This document shows positions 31,037 to 41,126 of a DNA stretch of 64,000 nt, piece after piece. Numbering within the stretch: the first letter of the stretch is position 1; every line of letters begins with the position of its first letter. The notes beneath the pieces were generated by a model. That model did no database searches. It saw only the letters and a program-made list of their open reading frames with translations, and was not told the DNA's origin. Both the position numbers and the translations under genes were made by a program. Origin of the DNA: Diplonema papillatum (Eukaryota > Euglenozoa > Diplonemea > Diplonemida > Diplonemidae); the NCBI GenBank assembly GCA_030068145.1, contig JAPJBO010000944.1:22773-86772 (forward strand), read 5' to 3'.

Positions 31037-32388
31037 CTGAGTCTGACCTCAGCCTGACTAGCCTCAGCCCACGATGTGGTCTGACAGCCTGACCTTACAT
31101 GTTGTCCAGTCTGGCAGTAGTCTCAGCTCGGTACCAGTTCGGGTGTAGCAGATCAACCCTGATACGAAAACGGAAACACATGATCGATACGCGGGTGGAA
31201 GTGGAACTGCTAATCACGGGAAAGTAATGGGAGACCTGCGGTGGCATGCGAGCGTGATCAAGAGCAGCCGAGGGGACACTGGACTCCAGAAGCCAAAGAG
31301 AAAACAAAAGAAGAAAGACAAACGCGCGAAGGGGCAAGCATAAATCTTCCGGCGGCTTTGGGTGAAAGAAGCTCAACGTTGCAATGGCACTGCAGAAGGA
31401 GAGAAAAAGACAAGGCGCACGGCTAATGTAGCCTGGCGGGAGAAGGGGTGTGACTATGATGGCGGCTAGGGGCGATAGAGTGGGTTGCTGCGACAACCGC
31501 AGGAAAGAACAGTCCAAGGGCAGCTATCGTGGGGCAGACCCACGGGAGCGCAGGGCCGTTGCATTGCCATTGTGAGGCACAAAAGAGCTCTTCTCGCAGA
31601 GCTCGCCCCGGGAGTGCCACGACAGAAAGACGACGGCGATGCAGTCGTCTTCTTCTGCTACCCCTAATTACACCAGGGGGAAGAAACTGAAGAAAACACG
31701 TCAGCACGCCCCTGGCACCGCACAGCGTTCATCACTTGAACTCCTTCGCGGCTACGTGAAAGCGTCCCGGAAGGTTCGAGCCTTGAAATGTTTCACGCGG
31801 GGACAGGGTTAAACTAGCAGGTGTTGGCCAAGGGATGCAACGTGCCAAGCGACCGCTGAGTTGATGCACGTTTCGCTCGAGGCAGAGAGAGCTCAAAAGC
31901 GAAGCTACACCCGTGTGGCAAGAAGCCGAAGAGAGTTGCCCTCTGGGTGTTCGTGCACCGCTGTGAGAGGCAAGGGGACGGCTTGTGTCGTGTTGTGTTG
32001 TGAGTTGACGGTAACTCGACGGGTGGGTCCCAAGCCGTCTTTTTTCGTCCTCAACTCGGCGGTGACCTTCTGAAGAGACTCTCACTCTTGTTCTGTTATC
32101 GGCATGCGAATGTGCGACGTCACGCCTGCGACTTTGGACTGCACCAGGGTGGACATCATGGTCATTTTCTTCTTCTGAACGGGAGGCTGCTAGCGCTTGC
32201 GTCCAAGGGGTTCGAGGACACGGACACCTTTCTGCTCCTGGTTTACCAGCCAACCCCCAAGCTGTCCGAGAAGTCAGGAACCTCTCCAAGGCCCACGGCA
32301 CAACCAGCCAACTCGGCTCGGAACACGGCGGTTCGGGAGGGGTGATTCGATTCGAGCAGCCTCGGCTTGCCGCGCAACACCTGGACGT
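31037..32388. other. No complete gene; possible upstream exons of the 30.9-kb gene
   Basis: Minus segments such as MSTLVQSKVAGVTSHIRMPI (about 32105-32165) and VTAELRTKKDGLGPTRRVTV (about 32000-32075) look coding but cannot be joined with confidence. The first 100 bp contain repeated cagtctgagtctgac-type words. Confidence 0.3.
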
Positions 32389-32437
32389 GTACGGATTGCG
32401 AGGCGATAGAGGAAGTCGAGTCGCCTTTCCTCGGCCT

Positions 32438-32485
<48 letters not shown>

Positions 32486-32643
32486 CGGACCGTGGGCTCT
32501 TTTGTCCTTCCGCAGACTTGGGGAACACCTGGACGTGACTGATTGCGAGGCGATAGAGGAAGTCGAGTCGCCTTTCCCGGCCTCAGCAGCAGCAGCAGCA
32601 GCAGCATCGGACTGTGGGCCCTTTTGTCCTTCCGCAGACTAGG
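32389..32643 (+). repeat. Tandem duplication carrying (CAG)n tracts
   Basis: A unit of about 120-140 bp (gattgcgaggcgatagagga, then agtcgagtcgcctttcc, a CAG tract and cttttgtccttccgcagact) is present twice. The CAG tracts differ: about 15 units at 32438-32483 and about 8 at 32583-32606. Confidence 0.9.
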
Positions 32644-32647
32644 GGGG

Positions 32648-32715
32648 GGGTTCCAAGAACGTGCTTGGAATGGGTATGTGCTCAACACCGCACTGGTCCC
32701 GTCTGCGCCGTGTTA
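32648..32715 (+). repeat. Gamma repeat fragment
   Basis: caagaacgtgcttggaatgg, then gtgctcaacaccgcactggt and cgtctgcgccgtgtt; truncated after about 68 bp. Confidence 0.75.
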
Positions 32716-32764
32716 GACCAAGGGGGGGGGAGGGGGGGCATTTGACACTCCGAACGCTTGGTTA

Positions 32765-33610
32765 TCACGCCTGCGACCTCTTGGACTTCTTCGAAGAGCC
32801 CATTTTCTTCTTCTTCTTCGCGGGGGGCTGGCTGGCGTTCGCAGCGGGGCGCTGGACGATGACGATGCCGAGGGATTCGAGGTGCATCAGCGCGGCTGTG
32901 GCCTCGTGCGCCTCCGACGGCGGCAGGGAGCAGCCCAGAAGGGAGGCGATCGTGTGGCAGGATGCCCACGGAAGCCGCTCCGGGTGCTCGTGCGCCGCCG
33001 TGATGGGCACGCGGGGGCTCTTGTCGCAGAGTTTGCGCAGCAGGCGCGACACGACCGGCGGGACGTCGATGAAGCCGTCTTCGTCTTCCTCTTCTTCTTC
33101 GTCTTCTTCTTCCTCTTCCTCCTCCTCTTCCTCCTCCTCTCCCTCACCTTCTTCACCCGGCGGCGGCTTACCGAGCATGTGGCACTCTCTCTTGTTCAAC
33201 ATGCAGTGCACGATAGCAACAGTTTCCTCCTCGTCAGGGTTGCACGGAGGTTCGATGGCAAAAGTGAGGATGGAAGGGTCTGGCAGCATTATCCTGGAAG
33301 CTGGGGGCAAAGTGCAGAGCGAGTCGGCGGAGTCACGGGGCAGCTTCAGCAAAGGGGGATTCCGGCACGTGATGAAGTCGTGGGCGATGGCCTGGAGCGC
33401 AAGGGATGTCCCCTGCGACTGCTTCACGGCGTCGAGTGCGGAGCGGAGGGCCTTCGAGACCACGTGGTCCAGGGCGCTGTCGTCGGCGCCCAGCGATGTT
33501 ATACCGAGAGGCAAGCCTTCTCGCAGGTACCGCTCCTGTGTCCACATCATCGCCATCGCCTCGTCGAAAGCCTGGGTGTTGGTTGTTGCGGGAGTTTGCG
33601 GGTTTCGCAT
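32765..33610 (-). CDS. Hypothetical acidic protein with basic C-terminal tail
   Basis: 281 codons from ATG (33608-33610, MRNPQTPATTNTQAFDEAMA) to a stop at 32765. The N-terminal half is helical (SALDHVVSKALRSALDAVKQ), followed by a Glu/Asp run of about 30 residues after PPPGEEGEGEEEE. A second folded-looking stretch has VSRLLRKLCDKSPRVPITAA and ASLLGCSLPPSEAHEATAAL, and the end AKKKKKMGSSKKSKRSQA resembles a nuclear localisation signal. That design suggests a nuclear or nucleolar protein, perhaps chromatin- or ribosome-assembly-linked, but no family is recognised. Its start lies about 155 bp from the stop of the upstream oxygenase on the same strand. It appears intronless. Confidence 0.72.
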   Translation of the reverse strand: MRNPQTPATTNTQAFDEAMAMMWTQERYLREGLPLGITSLGADDSALDHVVSKALRSALDAVKQSQGTSLALQAIAHDFITCRNPPLLKLPRDSADSLCTLPPASRIMLPDPSILTFAIEPPCNPDEEETVAIVHCMLNKRECHMLGKPPPGEEGEGEEEEEEEEEEEEDEEEEEDEDGFIDVPPVVSRLLRKLCDKSPRVPITAAHEHPERLPWASCHTIASLLGCSLPPSEAHEATAALMHLESLGIVIVQRPAANASQPPAKKKKKMGSSKKSKRSQA

Positions 33611-33763
33611 TTTTTCGACCGGAAATCAGCTTGGAAATGCGGGCGGTTTTTTTAAGAGTATGTGGGCGACCTTCGGGATATCCCCATGTGCGCTCCAGTC
33701 TGATGCTGCAGGGGGTGGTTAGGCGGGAAGAAACCCCGTTGTGCAGACAAGCTCCAAGCTCAT

Positions 33764-34988
33764 TTATTGAGCCCCTTGGACGGGCGGTTCATCGTGCCCT
33801 TGCGCAGTGCTAGTGATGATGAGGTATTTCCTGGATGGTTTGAGTCCTTCGTTCATTCGTGTGTTCGTGCATCGAGCAGCATGCAGCGTCAGCTACAAGA
33901 AGGCGTAGGATGGAAGAAATGTGAAAACGGGGTTTGCCTAGAGGCGGGAAAAAGACAGGCGCTTCGTTTGCGCTTGATCGTTTCCCCACTTGCATACCCT
34001 GCGTCGTTTTCAGATCACCACCAAAAAGCACGCTGCACATCCCGCAAGAGGAGCCTTCCGCTTTATGCACACACGAAGGCCCAATAGGTCTCGGGGGGGA
34101 ACGCCTGAGGGGGTCTCTCTCGGTGCCAAGGGAGCATACCTTCTGGACCAGCTCGTAGTTGCAGTGCCGCTGGTAGGTGGAGATGGTGAGGTGGATGCTG
34201 GGCTCTGTTCCGACGCTCGGCGCGTAGTGGATGGTCCCCCGGGGAAAGTACAGGAGATCGCCCGGCACGAGGGTGGGCGTCAAACTGGGCGACGAGAGGA
34301 GGTCCAAGCGGAGGTCGTGCGACTGGAACCGGGGGAGCTCTTGCGCCTTGGGAGGCAGAGGGGTCTCCTCGGTGGTCGGGTGCAGGGACCACGACTTGCT
34401 CCCGGAGAGCTGGAGGACGAAGACTTCCACATCGTCGTAGTGGGGCGCCAAGCCTTGCACACTGGACGGGGTCAGGTACGCGTTCACGCCAACCAACGAT
34501 CCGAGCTGCGACTCGAGAATGGCGACCAAGCGCGAAAGGCAGTCGTCCTCGTGCTGGGGTTGCAGCCACTGCAAGCTCCAGCCGTCGTCGAAGTGCTGCT
34601 TCACTTCCTCCCACGTGCGGAGCGGTTCAGCGGGGGTTTCTTTGGTGTTCTTGTCCAAGCAGCGGAAGACGTTGATGCGGTGGGGCAGCACTTCGCCCGA
34701 GCGCATGCGGTCCCACAGCTGGTCGATGGAGCCAAGTCCTCTGGCGAGGTTGTGGTAGTACTTCGAGTTCTTCCGGCTGATGTGCACGGGGGCCTTCTCC
34801 CAGTGTCGTTGGACGAACGCGTCCCTAGTCATGCCGGGGCCCAACATCCATGAGAGGCCCTCTGGTGCTTGCCGAGACTCGACAGCTTGCTGCGAAGGTC
34901 CTCCCGCGAATGTCTTCCTCTTCTCCCCACTTGGAGCCTTACCGAGCCGCCTCCGCAGCTCATTGACACGATCTTGCGCAGACGGCAT
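33764..34988 (-). CDS. JmjC/cupin-4 ribosomal oxygenase (NO66/MINA53-like), two exons
   Basis: Exon 1 (34988-34140, 283 codons) starts MPSAQDRVNELRRRLGKAP and contains MTRDAFVQRHWEKAPVHISR, LAPHYDDVEVFVLQLSGSKS (HxD iron ligands), PGDLLYFPRGTIHYAPSVG (distal His) and SIHLTISTYQ. This is the ribosomal oxygenase subgroup of Fe(II)/2-oxoglutarate enzymes, which hydroxylate His residues of ribosomal proteins. The exon ends CAG-AAG|GTATGC; an acceptor cttcttgtag|CTG at 33893-33894 starts a 42-codon exon 2 (33892-33764) in phase 0. Its TAA lies inside an AATAAA, so the transcript may end there. The protein would be about 325 residues, shorter than animal members, lacking most of the C-terminal dimerisation and winged-helix region. 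Confidence 0.85.
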
Positions 34989-36706
34989 CCTTACACGCGC
35001 GAGACAGTAGAGGGGGGAGACGGAGCGAAGAAGAGGGAGAAAGAGAGCGGCAGTGGCGGACCCTCAAGGAGGCAACCGGAATCAGCTTCGTGCGTTGAGT
35101 GTAGGATTTCTTATTCTTTTTTTCTTCGGGGGGGTTGACGGTGTTTGTGTTTGCTTGGTTGTGTTTTCTTTTAGTGATGTCCTTGGGGGTTTGAGAGTGG
35201 GAACTTTGCTGCAGTACCCTGCATCGAATTGCGTGCCCCTGTCTAGTACAACGAGCCAGCACGGTTACACCCCATTGCCTGCCCCTGTTTAGTACCACAG
35301 CCAGCACGGTTACATCCCCTGTCTAGTACCATGAGCCGGCGCGGCTACACCCCTGACTGTGTGAGGTACAACCTCTATCACCTGGAGCCGTATACGATTG
35401 TCTGGCTGTTTGCGGTGGAATGCGAATGAGGAAAAGTGCAGGCTGACAGCACGACTCGGTGCGTGCGAAAAGATAGTCACCTGCGTTACCACTGCAGATA
35501 ACCGCCACAAACCTTCTGCGTCCTCAATACGTTTACAGTGCGTCACGAAGGACCCATCAGGAGGGGATGGACCGGCTTAGCTGTTGGGGTGGAGCTTGGG
35601 CGCGGGAAGATTTTCCCGGCAGCAGCGCTCGACTCCCGATCACTTTGGATTTGCCGAAGGTGTATCAAAATGGAAAGAGAAACAACGGCGCACGCCACGT
35701 TAAGCTCACCAGGGGGGGATAGTGTTTATGCAGGCCCGGGGTCCTGTGGTAAAGCGGGAAGCAGCCCCAGTCGCGCAGGAAGCCGGCGTGGCACGGCAAC
35801 GTGCCGCACAGTGCGCAATGGAAGGTTTGGATCCTGTCCTGGGTCCTGAAGGAGCCTTCCCACGTTCTTCGCGGGTGCGGTCGAGCCTTTGGGTGTCAAC
35901 GCCCCGGGCGGGGGGCTGCTTTTGGATTTGATTAGAAATCGGAAACGTTGCCCGAGTTCGGGCCCATGGGAGGCCGAGCCAGCGTCTGCTACGCAAATAC
36001 TGACCTTCAATCCAGCCATTATCATCCGGCGAGCAATCTCTGCACTGCTAGAGTTAGAGAGCTCCGGTGATTACGAAGGCGGAAGACGAGGAAAAGGTCC
36101 GCATGCACATTTGTGTTGTCTGTTTGACTATTTACGTGGTTCTGCGAGCGCTTGCGCAGGCCCCTGCAGAGCCGCAAGTGACGGACTAAATAAAGTGCTC
36201 CGTCTTGACGCGGATACGTTTGTTGCTGCTTTGTGCGCTTTTCTTTTTTAGAGTGCTCGGGAGGGGGTGGAGGCGGTGGGCGTGCTCAGAATGGTAACTA
36301 ACTGCACCGTGTTTTGATCCTTCAAGCCATAGACACACTGTGGCTGACCATCACCATGGGTGTGCAGGCAAGAGCGGTGTGAATCTGATTTGGCATGCTG
36401 TTCCTAGCTCGGCACAGCGGGGATGGCTGAGGGGAATAACTAAAGAACCTTCCGCATTCGGTTTTACCACGTCTGAAGAGGTGAACAGGTTAACAACCTG
36501 TGGGAGCTGTTGGTGAAGCACTCAACAGAGGACACACCGCGCCGTCAGTTCACATGCAAGAAGCCGATCCAAACCCATGGCCAGTTACATGAAAAAGCTT
36601 CTGCCCGTAGTACCAGCACATCATAGTGTTGCAAGAACCGGAATGTTTCAACGTTCTCGTGCTTGGACCAGCAGGTGGCAACAGCTCCCGTTACCGGGCT
36701 GTACGA
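34989..36706. other. Intergenic, no gene recognised
   Basis: Contains tandem-like gtctagtac(c/a)a(c/t)gagccagcacggttacacccc units at 35230-35350 and a decayed gamma copy at about 36285-36430. ORFs of about 100 codons at 35538-36251 have no motif. Confidence 0.45.
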
Positions 36707-37269
36707 TCACCCTCGCAACTCCTGCAGAACCAGCCCCGCCTCTGTCAGGACGCCCTCACAAACATCAGCCACCGTGGGTCTATCCGGCTTCATCATGCGA
36801 ACGCCTTGTCCACACCAGCTGCACAACAGATCGGTCCTTCCTTGCTCGACAGCAGCCTTCCGCAGTTCGCCAGTGAGGGTGCCCTGCATCGGGAACGCGG
36901 TGATGGCGGCGTCCGGATACTCAGCCGTAAACTTACTGGCGACGCCTCGAGCAGTCCGCCCTGACCACGCCTTGGTAAGGGTCGTGTGCGCCGCGGGCGC
37001 TCGCATGGCCGCCAGTTGCGACGCGGAAATGCTGGACTCGACGCAAGGCAGAAAGGCTGTTCCCATGCTAACCGCACTGGCCCCGAGGGTCAACGCGGAG
37101 ATGATGCCTCTGCCGTCCATGATCCCGCCGGCTGCAATCACGGGGAGGGTGCCCACGGCGTCCACCACCTGCGGAACCAAGGTAAAGGTGCTCAGCATTT
37201 CGGTCGCAGGCAAAAACGTGCTTCGGTGGCCCCCTGCTTCGTACCCTTGCGCCACGATTGCGTCGACTC
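36707..37269 (-). CDS. Nitronate monooxygenase (2-nitropropane dioxygenase family), exon 2
   Basis: Starts after acceptor cccaaaacag|GA and completes the Gly codon split by exon 1: ETG-VDAIVAQGYEAGGHRSTF. The QGxEAGGHR box, LPVIAAGGIMDGRGIISALT and LGASAVSMGTAFLPCVESSI are the FMN-phosphate-binding and active-site features of the C-terminal half of the TIM barrel. The family oxidises alkyl nitronates such as propionate 3-nitronate, or in some members reduces enoyl-ACP. Stop TGA at 36707-36709. Together with 46913-47450 the protein is 366 residues, normal for the family. Confidence 0.92.
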
Positions 37270-37673
37270 CTGTTTTGGGTTATCGAATTCCGGTTTTGGT
37301 GTACATGTATCGGTTACGGCGACAGCGGAGTGTGGGAACAATTGCAGCGCACAACGTGGGTCAGGAAAGCACTTTCTATGACGCCGCCTTCCCTTCGGGG
37401 GAGAAGGCTGCGATCGTAGAAGGAATCAGTTTCGGAATTCAGCCGCCAGCCCAAATTGTTGACTGCGATGCACAGAACGCGCCGACTTAAAAATTTTCCG
37501 GTAGCAAATCTGTCACATAAACTCCGCAGAGTGTTCACTCCAGAAGTTTCCCACAATGTGGTCAGAATAGCCGATACATTCACCCACAATGTACAGTGGC
37601 TATTGTGGCTAGGATAGTTTTCCTTTGCGGCCCATTGAAAATGGGCAACAATCGATGCCCGGGGTTGCCATCA

Positions 37674-37880
37674 ATTCCGTCGACACGAACTTTTTCCCAC
37701 GTTTATGCGACATTGGAGCCCTATTTCCCTGGGTCACGGAAGAAATACTTGAGGGACTGCCTTGTGCTTTTGTTGAACGCTTACGCCCGTCACTAAACCC
37801 AGATTTACCTGTGTTTCGTGTGGACTACAGCACATTTACCTCCTTTGATCTATCGCAACTGGCAGTCTCCTCAAGCATTT
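37674..37880 (+). repeat. 207-bp direct repeat (left) with alpha module
   Basis: ccgtcgacacgaactttttc through gcaactggcagtctcctcaa is repeated almost identically at 45009-45217 in the same orientation. The two copies bracket the LINE cluster inside the nitronate monooxygenase intron. The second half is an alpha module. Confidence 0.9.
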
Positions 37881-37899
37881 TGAGCCAATTCACCTACCC

Positions 37900-38690
37900 C
37901 CTGATCGAGCGTAATCGAGTGTAATATAGTGTAATCGTTTTGGATTAGAATGCAAAGAATCTGTGGCGATAATCTGCATCGCCGACTGCGCGGTTATCTC
38001 TTCGCACGTGAAGTGTCATGCTTTCGCCTCTTTAGCTCGTCTTGATCGTCGCGCTCAGGCGCGCGTTTGGTGCTTCGCTTCTTCTTCGATTGCTCGTCGA
38101 GGTTCATCGGTTGCGCGTCGACTTCTGCTTTTTCTCGGCGCCTGGGCGATGGTCGTGGCGCATCGACGCGTCCTTTGCGTCTTTTCGGTACCGGCTCCGC
38201 CGCGGAGTCTGATCGCCGCTTCTTCGCTGGCGTTGGCGCCGTCTTCCCGACCTTCGCTGCTGACGTCGGTGTTGATGTTGCGGGCTCTCGCTTGCCTTCT
38301 GCTGCTTCCTGCAGAATGAACACCACGTTCTCACGCTTCGCCTGTCTCGGCGCTGGCGCGGCGCCCTCCGGCTCCGCCTTCCTCTTCTTCGATGCTGCTT
38401 CTTCTCCTCTCGCCACGGTCGCCCGGTGGTGCCCCTTCCGACAGCACAGTTTGGGCCTTCGACTCCGCAAATCCGCGAGCCGGCTGCAGTGCGCACACGT
38501 CGGCATGCCATGATCAAGGCACCGGTGGTGTCCGTTGCGGCAGCACTCTGCGATCGTCTTGCACGTCGCGCATTGCGTCAGGCGGTGCTGCGCGCAGAAC
38601 TTCACCGCAAGGCCGTCGTCTTCCTTGTGGTGGGCCTTACAGCACCACGCCACCGACTTGCCCCGGCGCTTGCAGACGTCGCACACGGGG
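37900..38690 (-). pseudogene. LINE copy 3, 5' truncated (Cys/His domain to 3' tail)
   Basis: Minus frame reads PVCDVCKRRGKSVAWCCKAH, CATCKTIAECCRNGHHRCLD and the basic tail ending DTSRAKR with stop at 37994. The 3' UTR (gcaaagaatctgtggcgata in plus orientation) and a (taatcgagtg)n tail occupy 37900-37993. The 5' break joins sequence also found at 51750-51866. No RT domain. Confidence 0.88.
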
Positions 38691-38800
38691 TAGTCACGCC
38701 TTAGTCCCAGGTCTCCCCACCCATCTGTATGTGTTCTCCTGGTCATCGCTACCGCGCTGACCTTTCCCGAGAGCACATCAAAACAAGTCAAAGCCCGCTG
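38691..38800 (+). repeat. Shared YR-element-like 3' terminus
   Basis: cgccttagtcccaggtctcc through accgcgctgacctttcccga matches 51780-51866. It ends in a ttt(c)ccga|gag junction like the termini of the YR retrotransposons, followed by cacat.aaa.acaagtcaaa at both sites. Probably the 3' end of another YR family. Confidence 0.6.
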
Positions 38801-38935
38801 CCCACTGCCCTACAAGAGACATGCTTTGCACTCTCTGAATGCCCATTGACTGTGCTCCGCTTCAGCCGACTGCTTTGGAAGAGGTACTGTGCTCCGTTTG
38901 GTGCCGACTGCCCTGCCAGAGACGTGCTTGCAGCC

Positions 38936-39110
38936 AAGCAGACCTCCCGGAACCTACGTGGGCAGTAACGAGGAGCCAACAGATGAGTGTCCACTGAACC
39001 CCCTTGCCAATACCCCCAACGACTATGGCACGAATTGCGCAATGCCAGACGGTAGCGTCTGAGAATGGCATGCGTGACATTGCAGTGCCTAAAGGTGAGA
39101 TTAGCCTCCG
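38936..39110 (+). repeat. Solo 3' end of the 26.9-kb retroelement family
   Basis: gcagccaagcagacctcccg, gacggtagcgtctga and gcatgcgtgac match 27635-27800. Confidence 0.7.
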
Positions 39111-39555
39111 TCTTCAACCGCCTTGTTATCGCCAGGGAGATCGAACCCACAAACAGAAGTTTGACATCTTCGAGGACAGGGTGACTGCCAAGCGCTTGTC
39201 GAACAGCCCTATCGCCTGGAACTGCCCCGCAGGGAATGCCAAAAGGCTCGAGTATTAGCTGCGCTAAATTGCAAAGGTTGCTAATACGGGATAATGGTAC
39301 CCGAGCCCCTATGCACTCGACAACCTGCTTCCACAAGTCAGTCCGAACTTCCTCGTCCCCTGCTGCACTGCCTGGCTACATCATTTTTTCAGACGAATAT
39401 GCTTCTTTTTGTTCGATATTCGATGATCGTGCTATCAGCATTTTTAGCCCCAGAAGAAGGCTCGATAATGGACACGTTGCATCAGCTAATCAGGATTGGC
39501 TGAGTGCTGTGTGTTTAATCAATTGTTACAGTACCCCCCCAATTCACCAAAAGTT
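39111..39555. other. Intron sequence, nothing recognised
   Basis: Unique-looking sequence between the solo retroelement end and LINE copy 2. Confidence 0.45.
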
Positions 39556-41125
39556 GATCGATTGTAATCGATCGTAATCGTTTGGATTAGAATGCAAAGA
39601 ATCTGTGGCGATAATCTGCATCGCCGACTGCGCGGTTATCTCTTCGCACGTGAAGTGTCATGCTTTCGCCTCTTTAGCTCGTCTTGATCGTCGCGCTCAG
39701 GCGCGCGTTTGGTGCTTCGCTTCTTCTTCGATTGCTCGTCGAGGTTCATCGGTTGCGCGTCGATATCTGCTTCTTCTCGGCGCCTGGGCGATGGTCGTGG
39801 CGCATCGACGCGTCCTTTGCGTCTTTTCGGTACCGGCTCCGCCGCGGAGTCTGATTGCCGCTTCTTCGCTGGCGTTGGCGCCGTCTTCCCGACCTTCGCT
39901 GCTGATGTCGGCGTTGATGTTGCGGGTTCTCGCTCGTCTTCCTCTGCTTCCGGCAGAACGAGCACCACGTTCTCACGTTTCGCCTGTCTCGGCGCTGGCG
40001 CGGGACCCTCCGGCTCCGCCTTCCTCTTCTCCGTTGTTGTTTCTTCACCTCTCGCCACGGCCGCCCGGTGGTGCCCTTTCCTGCAGCAGTGCCCGGGTCT
40101 CCTACTCCTCAGGTCGGCGTGTTTCTTACAGCCGTCGCACGTCGGCATGCCATGGTCGAGGCATCGGTGGTGATGGTTGCGACAGCACTCCGCTGTCGTC
40201 TTACACGTGGCGCACTGCGTCATCCGGTGCTCGGCACACATTTTTACGGCTAGGCCATCACCCTCCCTGTGATGGGCCTGGCAGCACCACGCCACCGACT
40301 TGCCCCGGCGCTTGCACACGTCGCACTTCACCTTTTGGTGCCCGGGGCACACCCGCTCACCCCACTTTTCGTGTCGGGGAATCCCTTCCGGCACGAGCCA
40401 CGGATCCCCTCCGACGACAGCCGACTTCTTGCCTCTCTTCTTCTCCGTAGCGTCATCGAAGGCCGCCCATCTCGCCGCACGCTCCGCCCTTTCTCTTCCG
40501 TACGTCGGGAAAAGGTCCATCCCCCACGCCTCGCCGGTGAACGCATGCCGGCTCGCCTTCAGCTGCGTCTCCAAGATTCCCATCGTCTCCTCGCCGCCGC
40601 GGAAAATTGGCCTCATCTCGTAGCCCGTGAGGCATGGGGGGGCCCCTACCGTTCTCAATGAACCTACCTTCTCCAGCTTTCTACCCGGCAGAAGCGGCCC
40701 CACCCCTTTCCGCTCAAGCGCTTCCCCGATCGTTTTCAGCATCCGCGCCAACATTCTCGCACGGATACACAGCGGCGTCCCACCTGTCGTCGCCACTAAA
40801 CTGCCCGGTAGATCGAGCCCGGTGTACACTTCGAAGTCTACTGCGAGCTCTGCCGTCGAGACGTCACCCGCTACCGACCAGCACATCCCATCCAGCCAAT
40901 ACTGCAGCGCCCGGAACCACCTCTCTCCTGCGACCGCCGTGAAGGTCCCCGGTCCAGCGATCGCTTCGAAATTCAGCCGGCGCGGGGGGCAGTCGTCAGG
41001 GTGCAGTTGTCTCCAGGGGTGGCCGACTGCCCGGTCTCTTCCTTCTCTCTCCAGCCGTCGTCTCTCTTGCATGACTTCCGCCATGAATGTGTGCAGCACT
41101 ACGATGTTGATTCGACTTCCCTTCG
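39556..41125 (-). pseudogene. LINE copy 2, 5' truncated
   Basis: Encodes the C-terminal 500 or so residues of the LINE protein from MPKGSRINIVVLHTFMAEVM to DTSRAKR (stop at 39636), nearly identical to copy 1. RT is absent. It begins directly at the (taatcgagtg)n tail of copy 1 (41127-41160), so the open frame reads through the tail. Its own 3' tail is atcgattgtaatcgatcgta at 39560-39582. Confidence 0.92.
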
Positions 41126-41126
41126 G

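Noticed and set aside
37874..37890. Possible spliced-leader-like word ttggctcaa on the minus strand
   Set aside because: Only nine bases match the dinoflagellate leader core as I recall it, with no donor context; too short to mean anything.
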